NCBI RefSeq assembly: GCF_001467525.1
Contig: NZ_LNXS01000042.1
Span: 1-64,000 of the forward strand
Direction of reading: 5' to 3'
Length of the DNA stretch: 64,000 nt
From: Legionella anisa
Lineage (GTDB): Bacteria; Pseudomonadota; Gammaproteobacteria; Legionellales; Legionellaceae
Each line of letters opens with the position of its first letter. Within the stretch, counting starts at the first letter, position 1. Under the pieces are notes generated by a model. That model made no database searches, was not told the origin of the DNA, and saw nothing but the letters and a program-made list of their open reading frames with translations. Of the stretch, positions 8,838 to 17,541 are shown in pieces. A program made the position numbers and the translations under genes.

Positions 8838-10721
8838 ATGAAGGCAGAAACTGTAAAGAAGCAAATGAGTCGGTATGATCGAAAAAAAGGATATTTTAGG
8901 GTGCTCATGGATGAGTCGCATATTAAAGCGTTTCGCAAGTTTTGTACTAACAAGCTTGAAGGTATTGATACCTTATCCCCATCGTTACTTTTAGAATTGG
9001 CTACTATTCTGATTGGTAAGCAGGATAGGGATGGAGACTCATTGAGCAGCATTATCTTTAGGAAGCTTGTTGGTTATTTTGGGGGTTATGAAGCATTAGA
9101 CAGTTTAAGTAATCAGAAACAATTAACCGCCGAACATGTTGCGTTTTTGGAGAAAAATCATAAACACGGTAAAGCGTTAGCACCATTGTTAGCCTCTATC
9201 GGCAAAAAACTTTCCTTTTCTACGATGAGCATCGTGCTGCATGCAGCAGAAATGATGTCAGAACCAGAACGATTAGTAGAGATGTTCAAATATTTTGAGA
9301 AGTTTGCATGTGCAGAGAATGCTTTTCTTTATTTTGAAGCACTCAGCATTCTGAATGGTTATGGCATAAATACCGATGATGTGGTTCCGCTGCTATTAAG
9401 CGAAGTGACGCAGCTTTTGGGCAGGAAACGGGTATTGGAAATGTTGTATAAGATTAACCCGCAATTATGCACTCGTGATAATGTGATCAACATCCTGAAA
9501 CTACAAAATCCCTATTCTTTTTATAAAGTGTTAGAGCTTCTTCCTGATACGCAGGATAGCTTGAATAGGTTGTTTGCTGTTGATGGCATCCTCGATAAGT
9601 GTTCCTTTACCGATGAAATTAGCAAGAATTTTAAAAGTGCAGGTTGGGACCTACAGCCTTATTTGAACTATATTTTAAGTGCGGATCGAAATGGATTCGC
9701 TATAAAGTGTGCTACGGATAAGCTTAAAGAAATGGTCATCAATCCTGAGTTACTTCCCTTGATTTTAGAAACACTATTTGTCCGCTCCAATGAGAGTATC
9801 GCATTAGTCAATGCGGTGGCTATCTTAAATCAAGAGGGTTTGGAAGAGGATGCATTAAATCTAGCTTTTGCCACTCAATATCCTGATCGAGTTGCTGAAG
9901 CGATAGTCGCGCTTAAAAAGGCGAAGCTTTTCAATAATCAGACAACAGATGTGATTTGCTCTCATCCTGAGCATGCTATTGGATTAGCACAGGCCATGAT
10001 TCAATTGAGTTACCTCAACTGTGCTGTTAACGCAGCCTATGATGGATTAGATCAATACCCTCAAAGTGCCGACAAGGTAGCGAAGGTTATTGAGTACTTA
10101 AAAGAAAATTCGCTGATACATAATTCAAATAATAAACAAGGAACGGGTAACGGAAGAGTTCAACTGTCTACTGATGCGGTTGTTACCGCAGTGTGTAAAG
10201 CTGAATTAACAGATGGCTCTTTGCTTAAATTATGCGAAATAATGAAGGCAGTGAATCTCTTAGATATATATAATTTTCATAAGTTAATACCCAAGTTGAA
10301 ATATGTTAAAACGCTGGCTAGTGCTGCACAATGTTTAGCGAATAGTAACCAATTGGATCAATTAAATTTTGATAGCATAATCAGCGATCCGATTAATTCT
10401 ATAGACTTAGCAGAGAATTTAGGGGGAACTCCTTGCTCGGCTTCGTTACCTAAGATGATGGATGCAGGTGCTAAGGATTTTGTAGCAATCAGAACAGCTG
10501 CACAACTCTTGGCATCAGGACAGCGACGAGGACTTTTCTTTCCTAAGTTAGAACCAGAAAAAATCCAATCTTTCGAAAAAACGACACATCGAAAAATGGC
10601 TGCTGTACAAAATGAAGCAATGATGAAAATTGCTCGGTATACAAGTGAGCATCATCTAGATCGGGCTACGGAACATCATATAGCGAATACCTCTTATTTT
10701 TCTATATTGAATCCGAAGTAA
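8838..10721 (+). CDS. Large helical orphan protein, unknown function
   Basis: This is a 627-residue protein with no signal peptide or membrane segment, starting at ATG 8838 with AAGGA upstream. The sequence is almost wholly alpha-helical with recurring Leu/Ala-rich helices of about 35-40 residues (for example EALDSLSNQKQLTAEHVAFLE, VAEAIVALKKAKLFNNQT and IGLAQAMIQLSYLNCAVNAA). This suggests an irregular solenoid of the HEAT, TPR or ankyrin-like kind, but no clean repeat consensus is visible. Large helical solenoid proteins of this type are common among Legionella effectors. No catalytic motif is recognised. A 240-base AT-rich gap without visible features precedes it. Confidence 0.65.
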   Translation: MKAETVKKQMSRYDRKKGYFRVLMDESHIKAFRKFCTNKLEGIDTLSPSLLLELATILIGKQDRDGDSLSSIIFRKLVGYFGGYEALDSLSNQKQLTAEHVAFLEKNHKHGKALAPLLASIGKKLSFSTMSIVLHAAEMMSEPERLVEMFKYFEKFACAENAFLYFEALSILNGYGINTDDVVPLLLSEVTQLLGRKRVLEMLYKINPQLCTRDNVINILKLQNPYSFYKVLELLPDTQDSLNRLFAVDGILDKCSFTDEISKNFKSAGWDLQPYLNYILSADRNGFAIKCATDKLKEMVINPELLPLILETLFVRSNESIALVNAVAILNQEGLEEDALNLAFATQYPDRVAEAIVALKKAKLFNNQTTDVICSHPEHAIGLAQAMIQLSYLNCAVNAAYDGLDQYPQSADKVAKVIEYLKENSLIHNSNNKQGTGNGRVQLSTDAVVTAVCKAELTDGSLLKLCEIMKAVNLLDIYNFHKLIPKLKYVKTLASAAQCLANSNQLDQLNFDSIISDPINSIDLAENLGGTPCSASLPKMMDAGAKDFVAIRTAAQLLASGQRRGLFFPKLEPEKIQSFEKTTHRKMAAVQNEAMMKIARYTSEHHLDRATEHHIANTSYFSILNPK

Positions 10722-10725
10722 GAAA

Positions 10726-10764
10726 TAAAGCAAGAAAGTTGGATTTGCTCCATCTTCTTGCTTT
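10726..10764. terminator. Imperfect hairpin after the helical orphan gene
   Basis: AAAGCAAGAAAGTTGGA pairs with TCCATCTTCTTGCTTT a few bases after the stop at 10721, with one bulge and one mismatch. No T-run follows. It could serve as a terminator or RNA-stabilising stem. Confidence 0.35.
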
Positions 10765-10842
10765 CAACGCAGGCATAGACAGCACCCAATATAAAATAAG
10801 GTTATTAGCGAGTGTAAGGGTCTTGAGTTACGAGTTCATTTA

Positions 10843-11592
10843 TTAAGACCTGGTATTTTCAATGTGTTCATCGGGCGAAATCGCTAAAGCCTCACTAACT
10901 ATTTTACATGTTTGTTCCAGTTGTTCTAATTGGGCTTGTAAATGTTCCATGTGAATCGTATTTAATGATTTTCCTGACCAAAGGGTAGCGAATGCATTTC
11001 CCATATTGCATTTATTTGAAATTATGGGATCGTGATAAAGCGGATAAAAGATGGCCATACAAAATAATTTTAATAAGCTGGAAATCACTTCCATGATGCT
11101 TAGTGTTTGATGATCTTTAAGATTTTCTATATCAGTTTTTGTTATTACTTCACTTAATTCTTTGACTTGTTTTAACTTAAATCGAATTGCCTCCTCAACA
11201 GAATGTCCCTCAAATTTTTTGCCAAGAATATTATACAAATCCCCTATAAATTTTCTACGTAAATTAATGTAATCCATTTTTGTGGGTACATCATTGTTAT
11301 GAAGCCAATTTGACTGTCGAAAGAGTTGCTCATCAAGCACAGAAAAATAGTAAGCAAGAATCGCATTAAAAAGCGTTTTCTCATTAAGTATTTCTGATAA
11401 TCTGGATTCTGAAACTTTGTCATAGGCATCTATATTATTGTTTATGAGTATATGCCGAACAGCAACGCGTAATAGTCCCTTATCGAAGTCATAAGGATAT
11501 TTAGATAGAATTTTTTTTGCTTTTTTGGTTGTTTCTTTTACTCTTTGTTCGAAATCCTCATGAATTTCTGCATATATTTTTGCTAGTGACAT
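10843..11592 (-). CDS. Helical orphan protein, unknown function
   Basis: This is a 249-residue soluble protein, mostly alpha-helical and Lys/Glu-rich, with predicted coiled coil at the N-terminus (EIHEDFEQRVKETTKKAKKIL) and near the C-terminus (EHLQAQLEQLEQTCKIVSEAL). A hydrophobic segment LLKLFCMAIFYPLY around residue 170 could be a buried helix. There is no signal peptide and no recognised motif. AAGAGA precedes ATG 11592. The gene stands alone and is probably genus-restricted; a role as secreted protein is possible but not shown. Confidence 0.6.
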   Translation of the reverse strand: MSLAKIYAEIHEDFEQRVKETTKKAKKILSKYPYDFDKGLLRVAVRHILINNNIDAYDKVSESRLSEILNEKTLFNAILAYYFSVLDEQLFRQSNWLHNNDVPTKMDYINLRRKFIGDLYNILGKKFEGHSVEEAIRFKLKQVKELSEVITKTDIENLKDHQTLSIMEVISSLLKLFCMAIFYPLYHDPIISNKCNMGNAFATLWSGKSLNTIHMEHLQAQLEQLEQTCKIVSEALAISPDEHIENTRS

Positions 11593-11925
11593 CGTATTCT
11601 CTTAAAGGGTTCTTTTTAAATTTTCATTGATGATACATTTTTTGCAAATTTAAGTTAAGGAAATTTTTTTTAGAACAAATTGGATAATAAGTGACGCGTA
11701 AAGGAAGAAATAAAATTAGGAGATTAGGTCATAATCTTGGTAGCAAGCAACGGAATCTTCTACATATTCACCCAATCTGCACTCAAATATGACTTTTCGT
11801 CAAGACTTTTAACTTGCGACTAAGAGACAGTTGCAACAACCAGTACAGTACGACCTAGATTATAAGGCAGCTAAGGAATCAAATGTCCATTACATGGCTT
11901 TATTTTGTTTCAAATCAACCTTAGT
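11593..11925. other. Intergenic stretch without a recognised gene
   Basis: This AT-rich 333-base stretch lies between the helical orphan and the HerA/YjgR-like ATPase gene. No ORF, hairpin or repeat stands out. It lies upstream of the orphan and downstream of the ATPase gene, both on the minus strand. Confidence 0.4.
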
Positions 11926-13422
11926 CTAGCGTTTACGGCTTGTTAAACTCTTTAATAACCAACGGAAAAAATCCCGAACGACTTGTCTTACTAGAGTATT
12001 TTTACTCATTGTTACGAATATAGACGGTTCGGATGGAGTGGCTTTTTCTTGTGAAGCTTCGGGAGCGTCCGCAGTTGTGCCTTGTTTTTTTGCTGCAAGC
12101 ATTTCGGCAGCAGAGGGTGGATTTTCCCGACGAGAATAGCGTTGATATAAATGAGATTTGTTAAGTATCTGCTGGACTTCGGTCTCAGTTAATACGCCCA
12201 TTCTTGATTCTGGCGGTCTCACTAAGCAGTGAATTAACGGAGTGGGTTCTCCTTCTGCGTCAAGAGCGCTCAAAAGTGCCTCACCAATACCTAAAGAAGT
12301 TAACATGTTTTCTGTATCATAATGGGTTGATGGAGGAAAGTTTTGTGCGACTAATTTCATGGCTTGTCGATCTTTTGCTGTAAATGCACGCAGAGCATGC
12401 TGAATTTTCAATCCGAGTTGTCCTAAAACAGCCTCGGGAATATCGTTAGGTGTTTGCGTGCAAAAAATTATACCTACGCCTTTAGAGCGAATTAATTTAA
12501 CAATGGTGTCTAATGTGCTTAGTAAGGCTTTACTGGCATTTTTGAAAATCAAATGTGCTTCGTCAATAAATAAAACTAATTTTGGCTTATCGGGATCGCC
12601 TAACTCAGGGAGTTGACGATAAATATCGGTAAGTAACTTTAACATAAATGTAGAAAACAACTGGGGTCGATCCTGCATGTCCATTAAACGAATAATGGAG
12701 ATAATTCCTTGACCGTTTCCGTTATATTGTAATAAATCGTCAACTTTAAATGCAGGTTCACCAAAAAAATCTTCGCCACCTTGTGATTCCAGTTCAACAA
12801 TTTTACGCATAATGGAACCAATAGAAGCTGCAGCAACACCGCCATATTGCGACTCTATTTCTGCATTACCTTCTTTACTTTGTACGTATTGCAACAACGC
12901 TTTAAAATCCTGCAGGTCAATGAGCGGCATCGCATTGTCTTTAGCATATTCAAAAAGAATCGTGACCACCCCAGCCTGAGTTTCGTTGATCTCTAACATC
13001 CTCGAAAAGAGTAAGGCACCAAAATCAGAAATAGTTGCACGTAAAGGAACTCCTGGAACGCTGCTTAGGGTATATAACTCTACGGGGAAACCGCGAGGAG
13101 TAAAGGATAAGTGTAAGGATTTACACCGCTTCTCAATACCCGGATTGGTTTCTCCAGGCATTGCCAAACCAGAGACATCGCCTTTAATATCCATCACCAG
13201 GCAAGGAACTCCAGCTAAGGACAATTGCTCAGCAAGCACTTGTATGGTTTTTGTTTTCCCACTCCCCGTAGCTCCAGCAATCAATCCATGGCGGTTAAAT
13301 GATTTGAGTACGAGATTAACGGGTGCATTTTCTAACACCTTATCCTCAGCAAGAATGCCTCCCAGCTGTAACGAAGCAACATCTTTGGACGCTTGATAAG
13401 GAACAGTCAGATCTTCATACAT
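11926..13422 (-). CDS. HerA/YjgR-type ATPase (DUF853 family)
   Basis: This is a 498-residue P-loop ATPase. Walker A is GATGSGKTKT (Lys56) and Walker B is KLVLFIDEAHLIF (about residues 276-288). IIFCTQTPNDIPEAVLGQLGLKIQHALRAFT is a sensor/arginine-finger region typical of DUF853. The family is related to HerA/FtsK hexameric DNA translocases, and bacterial YjgR has no settled function. The protein is full length for the family, with a Pro/Glu/Ala-rich linker and a basic C-terminal tail (FFRWLLKSLTSRKR). AAGGA precedes ATG 13422. No nuclease partner such as NurA is adjacent, so a classical HerA-NurA resection pair is not supported. Confidence 0.9.
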   Translation of the reverse strand: MYEDLTVPYQASKDVASLQLGGILAEDKVLENAPVNLVLKSFNRHGLIAGATGSGKTKTIQVLAEQLSLAGVPCLVMDIKGDVSGLAMPGETNPGIEKRCKSLHLSFTPRGFPVELYTLSSVPGVPLRATISDFGALLFSRMLEINETQAGVVTILFEYAKDNAMPLIDLQDFKALLQYVQSKEGNAEIESQYGGVAAASIGSIMRKIVELESQGGEDFFGEPAFKVDDLLQYNGNGQGIISIIRLMDMQDRPQLFSTFMLKLLTDIYRQLPELGDPDKPKLVLFIDEAHLIFKNASKALLSTLDTIVKLIRSKGVGIIFCTQTPNDIPEAVLGQLGLKIQHALRAFTAKDRQAMKLVAQNFPPSTHYDTENMLTSLGIGEALLSALDAEGEPTPLIHCLVRPPESRMGVLTETEVQQILNKSHLYQRYSRRENPPSAAEMLAAKKQGTTADAPEASQEKATPSEPSIFVTMSKNTLVRQVVRDFFRWLLKSLTSRKR

Positions 13423-13774
13423 AAAAACATCCTTGTTTCAATGAATATTTATTAATTATACTCGTTATTTTAGATTATTGCTGGATATGTAATCTTCAAA
13501 CAAACGTTCAAAAAAATAGTTTCTTTGCTTTGAAAATACGCAGTCCGTAGCACGATTCAAGTTAACAATATGAAACGACTGTGTTATGGCGTCAATTTAT
13601 GCATACATTGTTATCCCTGCGAGGCAGGGAGCCATTTACAATGTACATCCTAAGCCTTAATAGGTATTCTTGCCCTCCATCTAGAAAAACTAAGCGGTCA
13701 CATGAAAAATTAACTTAATTGAGTGAACAACGCGCAGTGGATTACTTTGAGTTATGAACTATTTTGATGGATGG

Positions 13775-14020
13775 ATCCCTGCCTGCGCACACTACTGTCC
13801 GGTAAAAATTTTGCTCTCCTGCAATAGGTAATGTGCCTAGATGAATGCTGAGGAGTCTACAAAAAAATTAGATTTTAATGGTTCTTGAAAAACGCTATCT
13901 TTCACAGTACATCTTTGATCTAAATAGGGATTTAGGACACCATTCTTGGTGTTTTATCAAGGACGTGCAACTATTCCTTTGCTTTTACCGGACAGTAGTG
14001 TGCCTGCGCAGGGATGACAG
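13775..14020. mobile_element. MITE-like non-autonomous element, copy 2
   Basis: Near-inverted ends flank about 245 bases without an ORF. The left end reads CCCTGCCTGCGCACACTACTGTCCGGTAAAA in two parts (from 13778), and the right end carries TTTTACCGGACAGTAGTGTG (13983-14002) and GCCTGCGCAGGGATGACAG. The ends match over about 30 bases with a small internal rearrangement. Internal blocks recur in copy 1 at 203-312. No transposase is encoded, so it would be moved in trans. The flanking 13423-13774 holds a short palindromic REP-type remnant near 13610 and nothing else recognised. Confidence 0.6.
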
Positions 14021-14117
14021 AATATGGGGATCGTTCAGGCATAAAGCACGATGAGTAGGCAAAAAAGAGCTTAAATCACCAAACTAAATCATGTTTATAA
14101 AGCTTTAAGGGGTATAA

Positions 14118-15182
14118 ATGAGTAATGCAGTAGAAGCAAAAAAAATCATTATGAAACAATTGCAAGAATTTATGCATCACATCGAAATAGTTGATCTACC
14201 ATTTCAATTTAAAAATGATGATGGTGATTTATTAAGTTTTGAACTAAGTGAGATAAAAGTCTGTTTGAATCAGATGGAGGATGAATTATCTGTAATCAGT
14301 GCAGAGCCCTATGATTATTTACAATGGAGTATTTTAGTTCCTTATGCTGAGGCAAACGGGGGGCGATATTTTAACGTCAGAAAGATTGATTTAATTGAAG
14401 CCATAATTAATTATTGTTTTGGCCGCTCGACTTGTGAGGGAAGTCTCAAACCAGGGGTAGTCGTTTCTGAAAATCACGTAGCAGGAGCGGTTTATATTTA
14501 CAAGAATGGAATTGATAAAATTGTCGCAGGAGTAAAGGAATCTTTTCAAATAGCAGAAGATAAAGAGACAAGCACTATCGTTCACCCTATAGAAACCCGT
14601 CATGAGCAGTATGCTTCATTCAATACAACGACTGATACTCAATTACCAATAGAGGAAAATGCAACGCATTCGACTGTAAAAAAAGAGGATGAAGTTATAG
14701 CACTTGCCGATGTAGATACTAAAATAACCGCTTTTCAGGATGGAAGCGAATCGAATGATAAAACTTCGCATCTTAAAGTAGAAGCGCCAGGCTTGAATGA
14801 CTCGGAGGAACTCCAAAGAAATATAATCCGAAAATCTGCTCTTACTGCCCTCGCCAATTATCTGGATTGGTCAGAAAAAGGAAATAAACATCGTGGAGCT
14901 AATGGCTGGTTTACTTGGTTTAGACATTGGCAATCCGGCCGAGATCGTGCATATGATCTCCAGCGAAGTTTACAAAAAAATCCCTCTTTAGAAGATATCC
15001 AAATAATTATTAATGGCTTTTTGCAAAACAAAAAAACACATTTTAACCAACACTCCCTTGCCTCCTTTTTATTGGATGAATTATCAGTAATAGAAGATTC
15101 TCCATGGCAAGACACCAGTCAATATCCTGAATACAAAGTTTATGAGGAGACAGAATCGACACGATGCTGCTGGCCTTTTTAG
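14118..15182 (+). CDS. Orphan protein with C-terminal CCWPF, candidate effector
   Basis: This is a 354-residue soluble protein starting at ATG 14118 after AAGGGG. The N-terminal 140 residues form a mixed alpha/beta domain. Residues about 150-230 are polar and disordered-looking. The C-terminal domain (RKSALTALANYLDWSEKG, then RGANGWFTWFRHWQSGRDRAYDL) resembles a helical module that I recall recurring in Legionella effector-like proteins (an aromatic-rich W-F-x-W-F-R-H segment followed by an R-A-x-x-L helix). The protein ends in ESTRCCWPF, a double cysteine close to the C-terminus. This recalls prenylation sites of the CCxxx type, although the Pro is unfavourable. Function unknown. Confidence 0.65.
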   Translation: MSNAVEAKKIIMKQLQEFMHHIEIVDLPFQFKNDDGDLLSFELSEIKVCLNQMEDELSVISAEPYDYLQWSILVPYAEANGGRYFNVRKIDLIEAIINYCFGRSTCEGSLKPGVVVSENHVAGAVYIYKNGIDKIVAGVKESFQIAEDKETSTIVHPIETRHEQYASFNTTTDTQLPIEENATHSTVKKEDEVIALADVDTKITAFQDGSESNDKTSHLKVEAPGLNDSEELQRNIIRKSALTALANYLDWSEKGNKHRGANGWFTWFRHWQSGRDRAYDLQRSLQKNPSLEDIQIIINGFLQNKKTHFNQHSLASFLLDELSVIEDSPWQDTSQYPEYKVYEETESTRCCWPF

Positions 15183-15418
15183 GGGAATGGGCAAAAGGTT
15201 GTCATCCTTGCTCCTACGCAGAGATGACAATTTTGAGGATCTTTCAAGCATAAAGCGCGGTGCGGATTGAATGAGTTGCATTATTTCATGTTTCGTGTTT
15301 AGCTTAAAAAGACTAATTTTATAGTTATCCGTATTATTAAATATCAATAAGTTTATATTATTCCATTTTTGCGTCAGAGCATGTTCTATGAAATTTGCTA
15401 AAGAAAAGGGAGTTAACT

Positions 15419-16288
15419 ATGTGGGAGCGGATCTTCAATACGGCAAAGACAAAACAACCCATTTCCACCACAGGAATGTTTGCTCATACTTATTATTGGC
15501 TTATGTCACCCGCCGGGGATCAAACCTATCAGAATTCTTTCTACACGAATGAGCCAAATCAAGAATCAGGGACTGCAGTTTATTTTATTCATGGTACAGC
15601 GGATCAATCTTCAGCGTTTCAACGTGTTGCCGAACGCTTGATTCAGGCTGGACTTCCTAAGGATATTTCTTCCTTAAATTTACTTTCTTTTGGACAACGA
15701 TATCAGGGAAAAAGTATCGAGTTTTTTGCGGAACAACTTAGGGATAAAATAAAAGCAAATCATCATCGACGCGTTATTTTAATTGCTCATTCGCGTGGCG
15801 GTTTAGTTGCCTCATATTTCGCAGAGTTTTTGGCCAAATTAGCAGGGATTGAAGTACTTTTGATTATTACCGTGGGGACACCGTTTAATGGTTCTTATCT
15901 TGCCATGAAACCCTTGTCCTGGTTTTCTGATTCAATAAGGGAAATGGGAGTTGATAGTGAATTTCTGATACGGCTTAAAAGAAAAATAATGGAAAATTCA
16001 TCAAGCGCCTATCATTTTTTCATTGCAACAGAAGATGCAATTGTTCCAGGAGAATCCGGGTATATTAAGGAATATGTTGATAAGTATCCAAACTCACTTA
16101 GCATTTTAGATCGCCACGGTCATCTTTCGGTGATGTCTTCTCATCGCTTAGTGTCCCAAACGATCTATTTGCTCCGCAAATATTTAAATTCACCGCTTAT
16201 TAATTCAGAAGTCATCGTTTCTAAACTGGCAGACTTTACCCTAATTGAAGACTATGTTCCTGGGCAGCGTAAAAGTGCTGGCTCTTGA
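15419..16288 (+). CDS. Alpha/beta-hydrolase, lipase-like
   Basis: This is a 289-residue cytoplasmic protein. ATG 15419 has GGAG seven bases upstream and is preferred over TTG 15395. GTAVYFIHGTADQSSAF is the oxyanion-hole strand with HG, and VILIAHSRGGLVASYFAE is the nucleophile elbow with Ser125. ATEDAIVPGESGYI supplies the acid region, and DRHGHLSVMSS the late histidine. This is the fold of triacylglycerol lipases and PGAP1-like esterases. It reads into the biosynthesis-like cluster on the same strand, but 83 bases with a weak hairpin separate them. It could be an esterase of that pathway or independent. Confidence 0.8.
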   Translation: MWERIFNTAKTKQPISTTGMFAHTYYWLMSPAGDQTYQNSFYTNEPNQESGTAVYFIHGTADQSSAFQRVAERLIQAGLPKDISSLNLLSFGQRYQGKSIEFFAEQLRDKIKANHHRRVILIAHSRGGLVASYFAEFLAKLAGIEVLLIITVGTPFNGSYLAMKPLSWFSDSIREMGVDSEFLIRLKRKIMENSSSAYHFFIATEDAIVPGESGYIKEYVDKYPNSLSILDRHGHLSVMSSHRLVSQTIYLLRKYLNSPLINSEVIVSKLADFTLIEDYVPGQRKSAGS

Positions 16289-16309
16289 CATCTTAGTTCT
16301 TTAACAGGC

Positions 16310-16330
16310 AACATGAGTCTACATGTTTTT
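16310..16330 (+). terminator. Weak hairpin with T-run
   Basis: AACATG (16310-16315) pairs with CATGTT (16322-16327), followed directly by more T residues. The 6-bp stem is short, so termination after the hydrolase gene would be partial at best. Confidence 0.3.
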
Positions 16331-16371
16331 ACAATGCGGTTGTTTGTATTAATGCGGTAGTCATTAATTAT

Positions 16372-17541
16372 ATGAACTATGATCTCTATAAAAACATACC
16401 CCTATATGCGACCTTGTGGCAAGATGATTTTTTGCCCATTCTCGAAAAGTCTGCCATCGTCGCTAATTTCCCGCATAATTGGCTCACTCCAGAGATAGAA
16501 AATGCGCTGGGGAAAGGTGATGTAGAGTGGGTTGCTTCTTCTGGAACCACTTCAGAACGTATGCAAATTATGCGTCCCTCCAATTGGCGTCAGGATCAAT
16601 TAAATAAAACATTTAATCAACACACCCTTCTTAAAAAATGCTGGGATAGATCACTGACTCGAATCGCACTGACCACCACCGTGTGCTCGCAAACGGTTTG
16701 TTTTAAGGCGGATCACGGTGTAGACAAACGATTTATTGGAAGAACTTTATATATTAATTTGACACCTGATCCGCAAGCCTGGAGTGAAGGTGATATCGAA
16801 CGCATGCTCCGTGAAATAGCAGATGAGAACGATTACTTTTTAGATGCCGATCCTTATTATCTGGCGCTCTTTTTAAAACAATTAGAAAAATATCAATTAG
16901 AGAAAAATTTTGTTAAACCACAGGCCGTTACTTTGGGTTATGAGTTGGCTACGGCAAATATTCGTCGCTACATCGAACAAAAGCTTAACGTTCCCGTGAT
17001 TAATCTCTATGGAAGTACGGAATTAGGGTATCTGCTCATGGAAAAGGAACATGGCCAATTGGTGCTGTGCTCAGAATTGACGGAGGTTGAATTTTTACCT
17101 TTAGAATCAACCCAAAATTTATACAGTCTGATTGTCAGCTGCGTTAAAAATCCTTATATGCCTTTAGTTCGTTATCGCACAGGGGATTGCGTGCAAGTTG
17201 GTACTGACCATTCGCCGTTGTCGGTTCAGAGAATTTGTGGCCGCGAAAAAGAAATGATTGATACACCAGCTGGAACATGTGTGCCGCATGCTTTTGTTGA
17301 TGATCTCTTAGCGGTTTTAGCACCGACAATGCTTATCTATCAGCTGCAGGAATTGGGAAAAGACAAATTAGAATTAGCTTATACCACGTTCAATGATGAA
17401 CCGCTCCCGCCCGATTTTGGGCAGTTACAGGAACAATTAGTTCGATTATTAGGTAAGCCCTGTTCTTTTCAGCACAGGCAAAGCATCTCCCCAAGCGGAT
17501 CAGGAAAATTCTGTTGGTTAAAAAAGGAGGGGCAGTATTGA
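16372..17541 (+). CDS. Adenylate-forming enzyme, PaaK/CapK-like
   Basis: This is a 389-residue member of the AMP-forming ligase superfamily. WVASSGTTSERMQIMRP (Ser56-Thr60) is the phosphate-binding loop, INLYGSTELGYL the A5 motif (Y/G-x-T-E), and MPLVRYRTGDCVQVG the A7 hinge-proximal motif. The GREKEMID and SPSGSGKFCWLK segments correspond to the small C-terminal domain with the final catalytic Lys. It is shorter than phenylacetate-CoA ligases (about 430 residues). The expected reaction is activation of a carboxylic acid as acyl-AMP, then transfer to a thiol or amine. It opens a four-gene run and overlaps the next gene through its TGA. No clear ribosome-binding site is seen at ATG 16372. Confidence 0.85.
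   Translation: MNYDLYKNIPLYATLWQDDFLPILEKSAIVANFPHNWLTPEIENALGKGDVEWVASSGTTSERMQIMRPSNWRQDQLNKTFNQHTLLKKCWDRSLTRIALTTTVCSQTVCFKADHGVDKRFIGRTLYINLTPDPQAWSEGDIERMLREIADENDYFLDADPYYLALFLKQLEKYQLEKNFVKPQAVTLGYELATANIRRYIEQKLNVPVINLYGSTELGYLLMEKEHGQLVLCSELTEVEFLPLESTQNLYSLIVSCVKNPYMPLVRYRTGDCVQVGTDHSPLSVQRICGREKEMIDTPAGTCVPHAFVDDLLAVLAPTMLIYQLQELGKDKLELAYTTFNDEPLPPDFGQLQEQLVRLLGKPCSFQHRQSISPSGSGKFCWLKKEGQY

Noticed and set aside
11926-13422. HerA-NurA type DNA-end resection or defence system
   Set aside because: The ATPase is of the DUF853/YjgR kind and no nuclease or other defence gene is adjacent.
15084-15347. 87-codon minus-strand frame
   Set aside because: It lies partly antisense to the well-supported orphan gene and continues into intergenic DNA, with no family resemblance.
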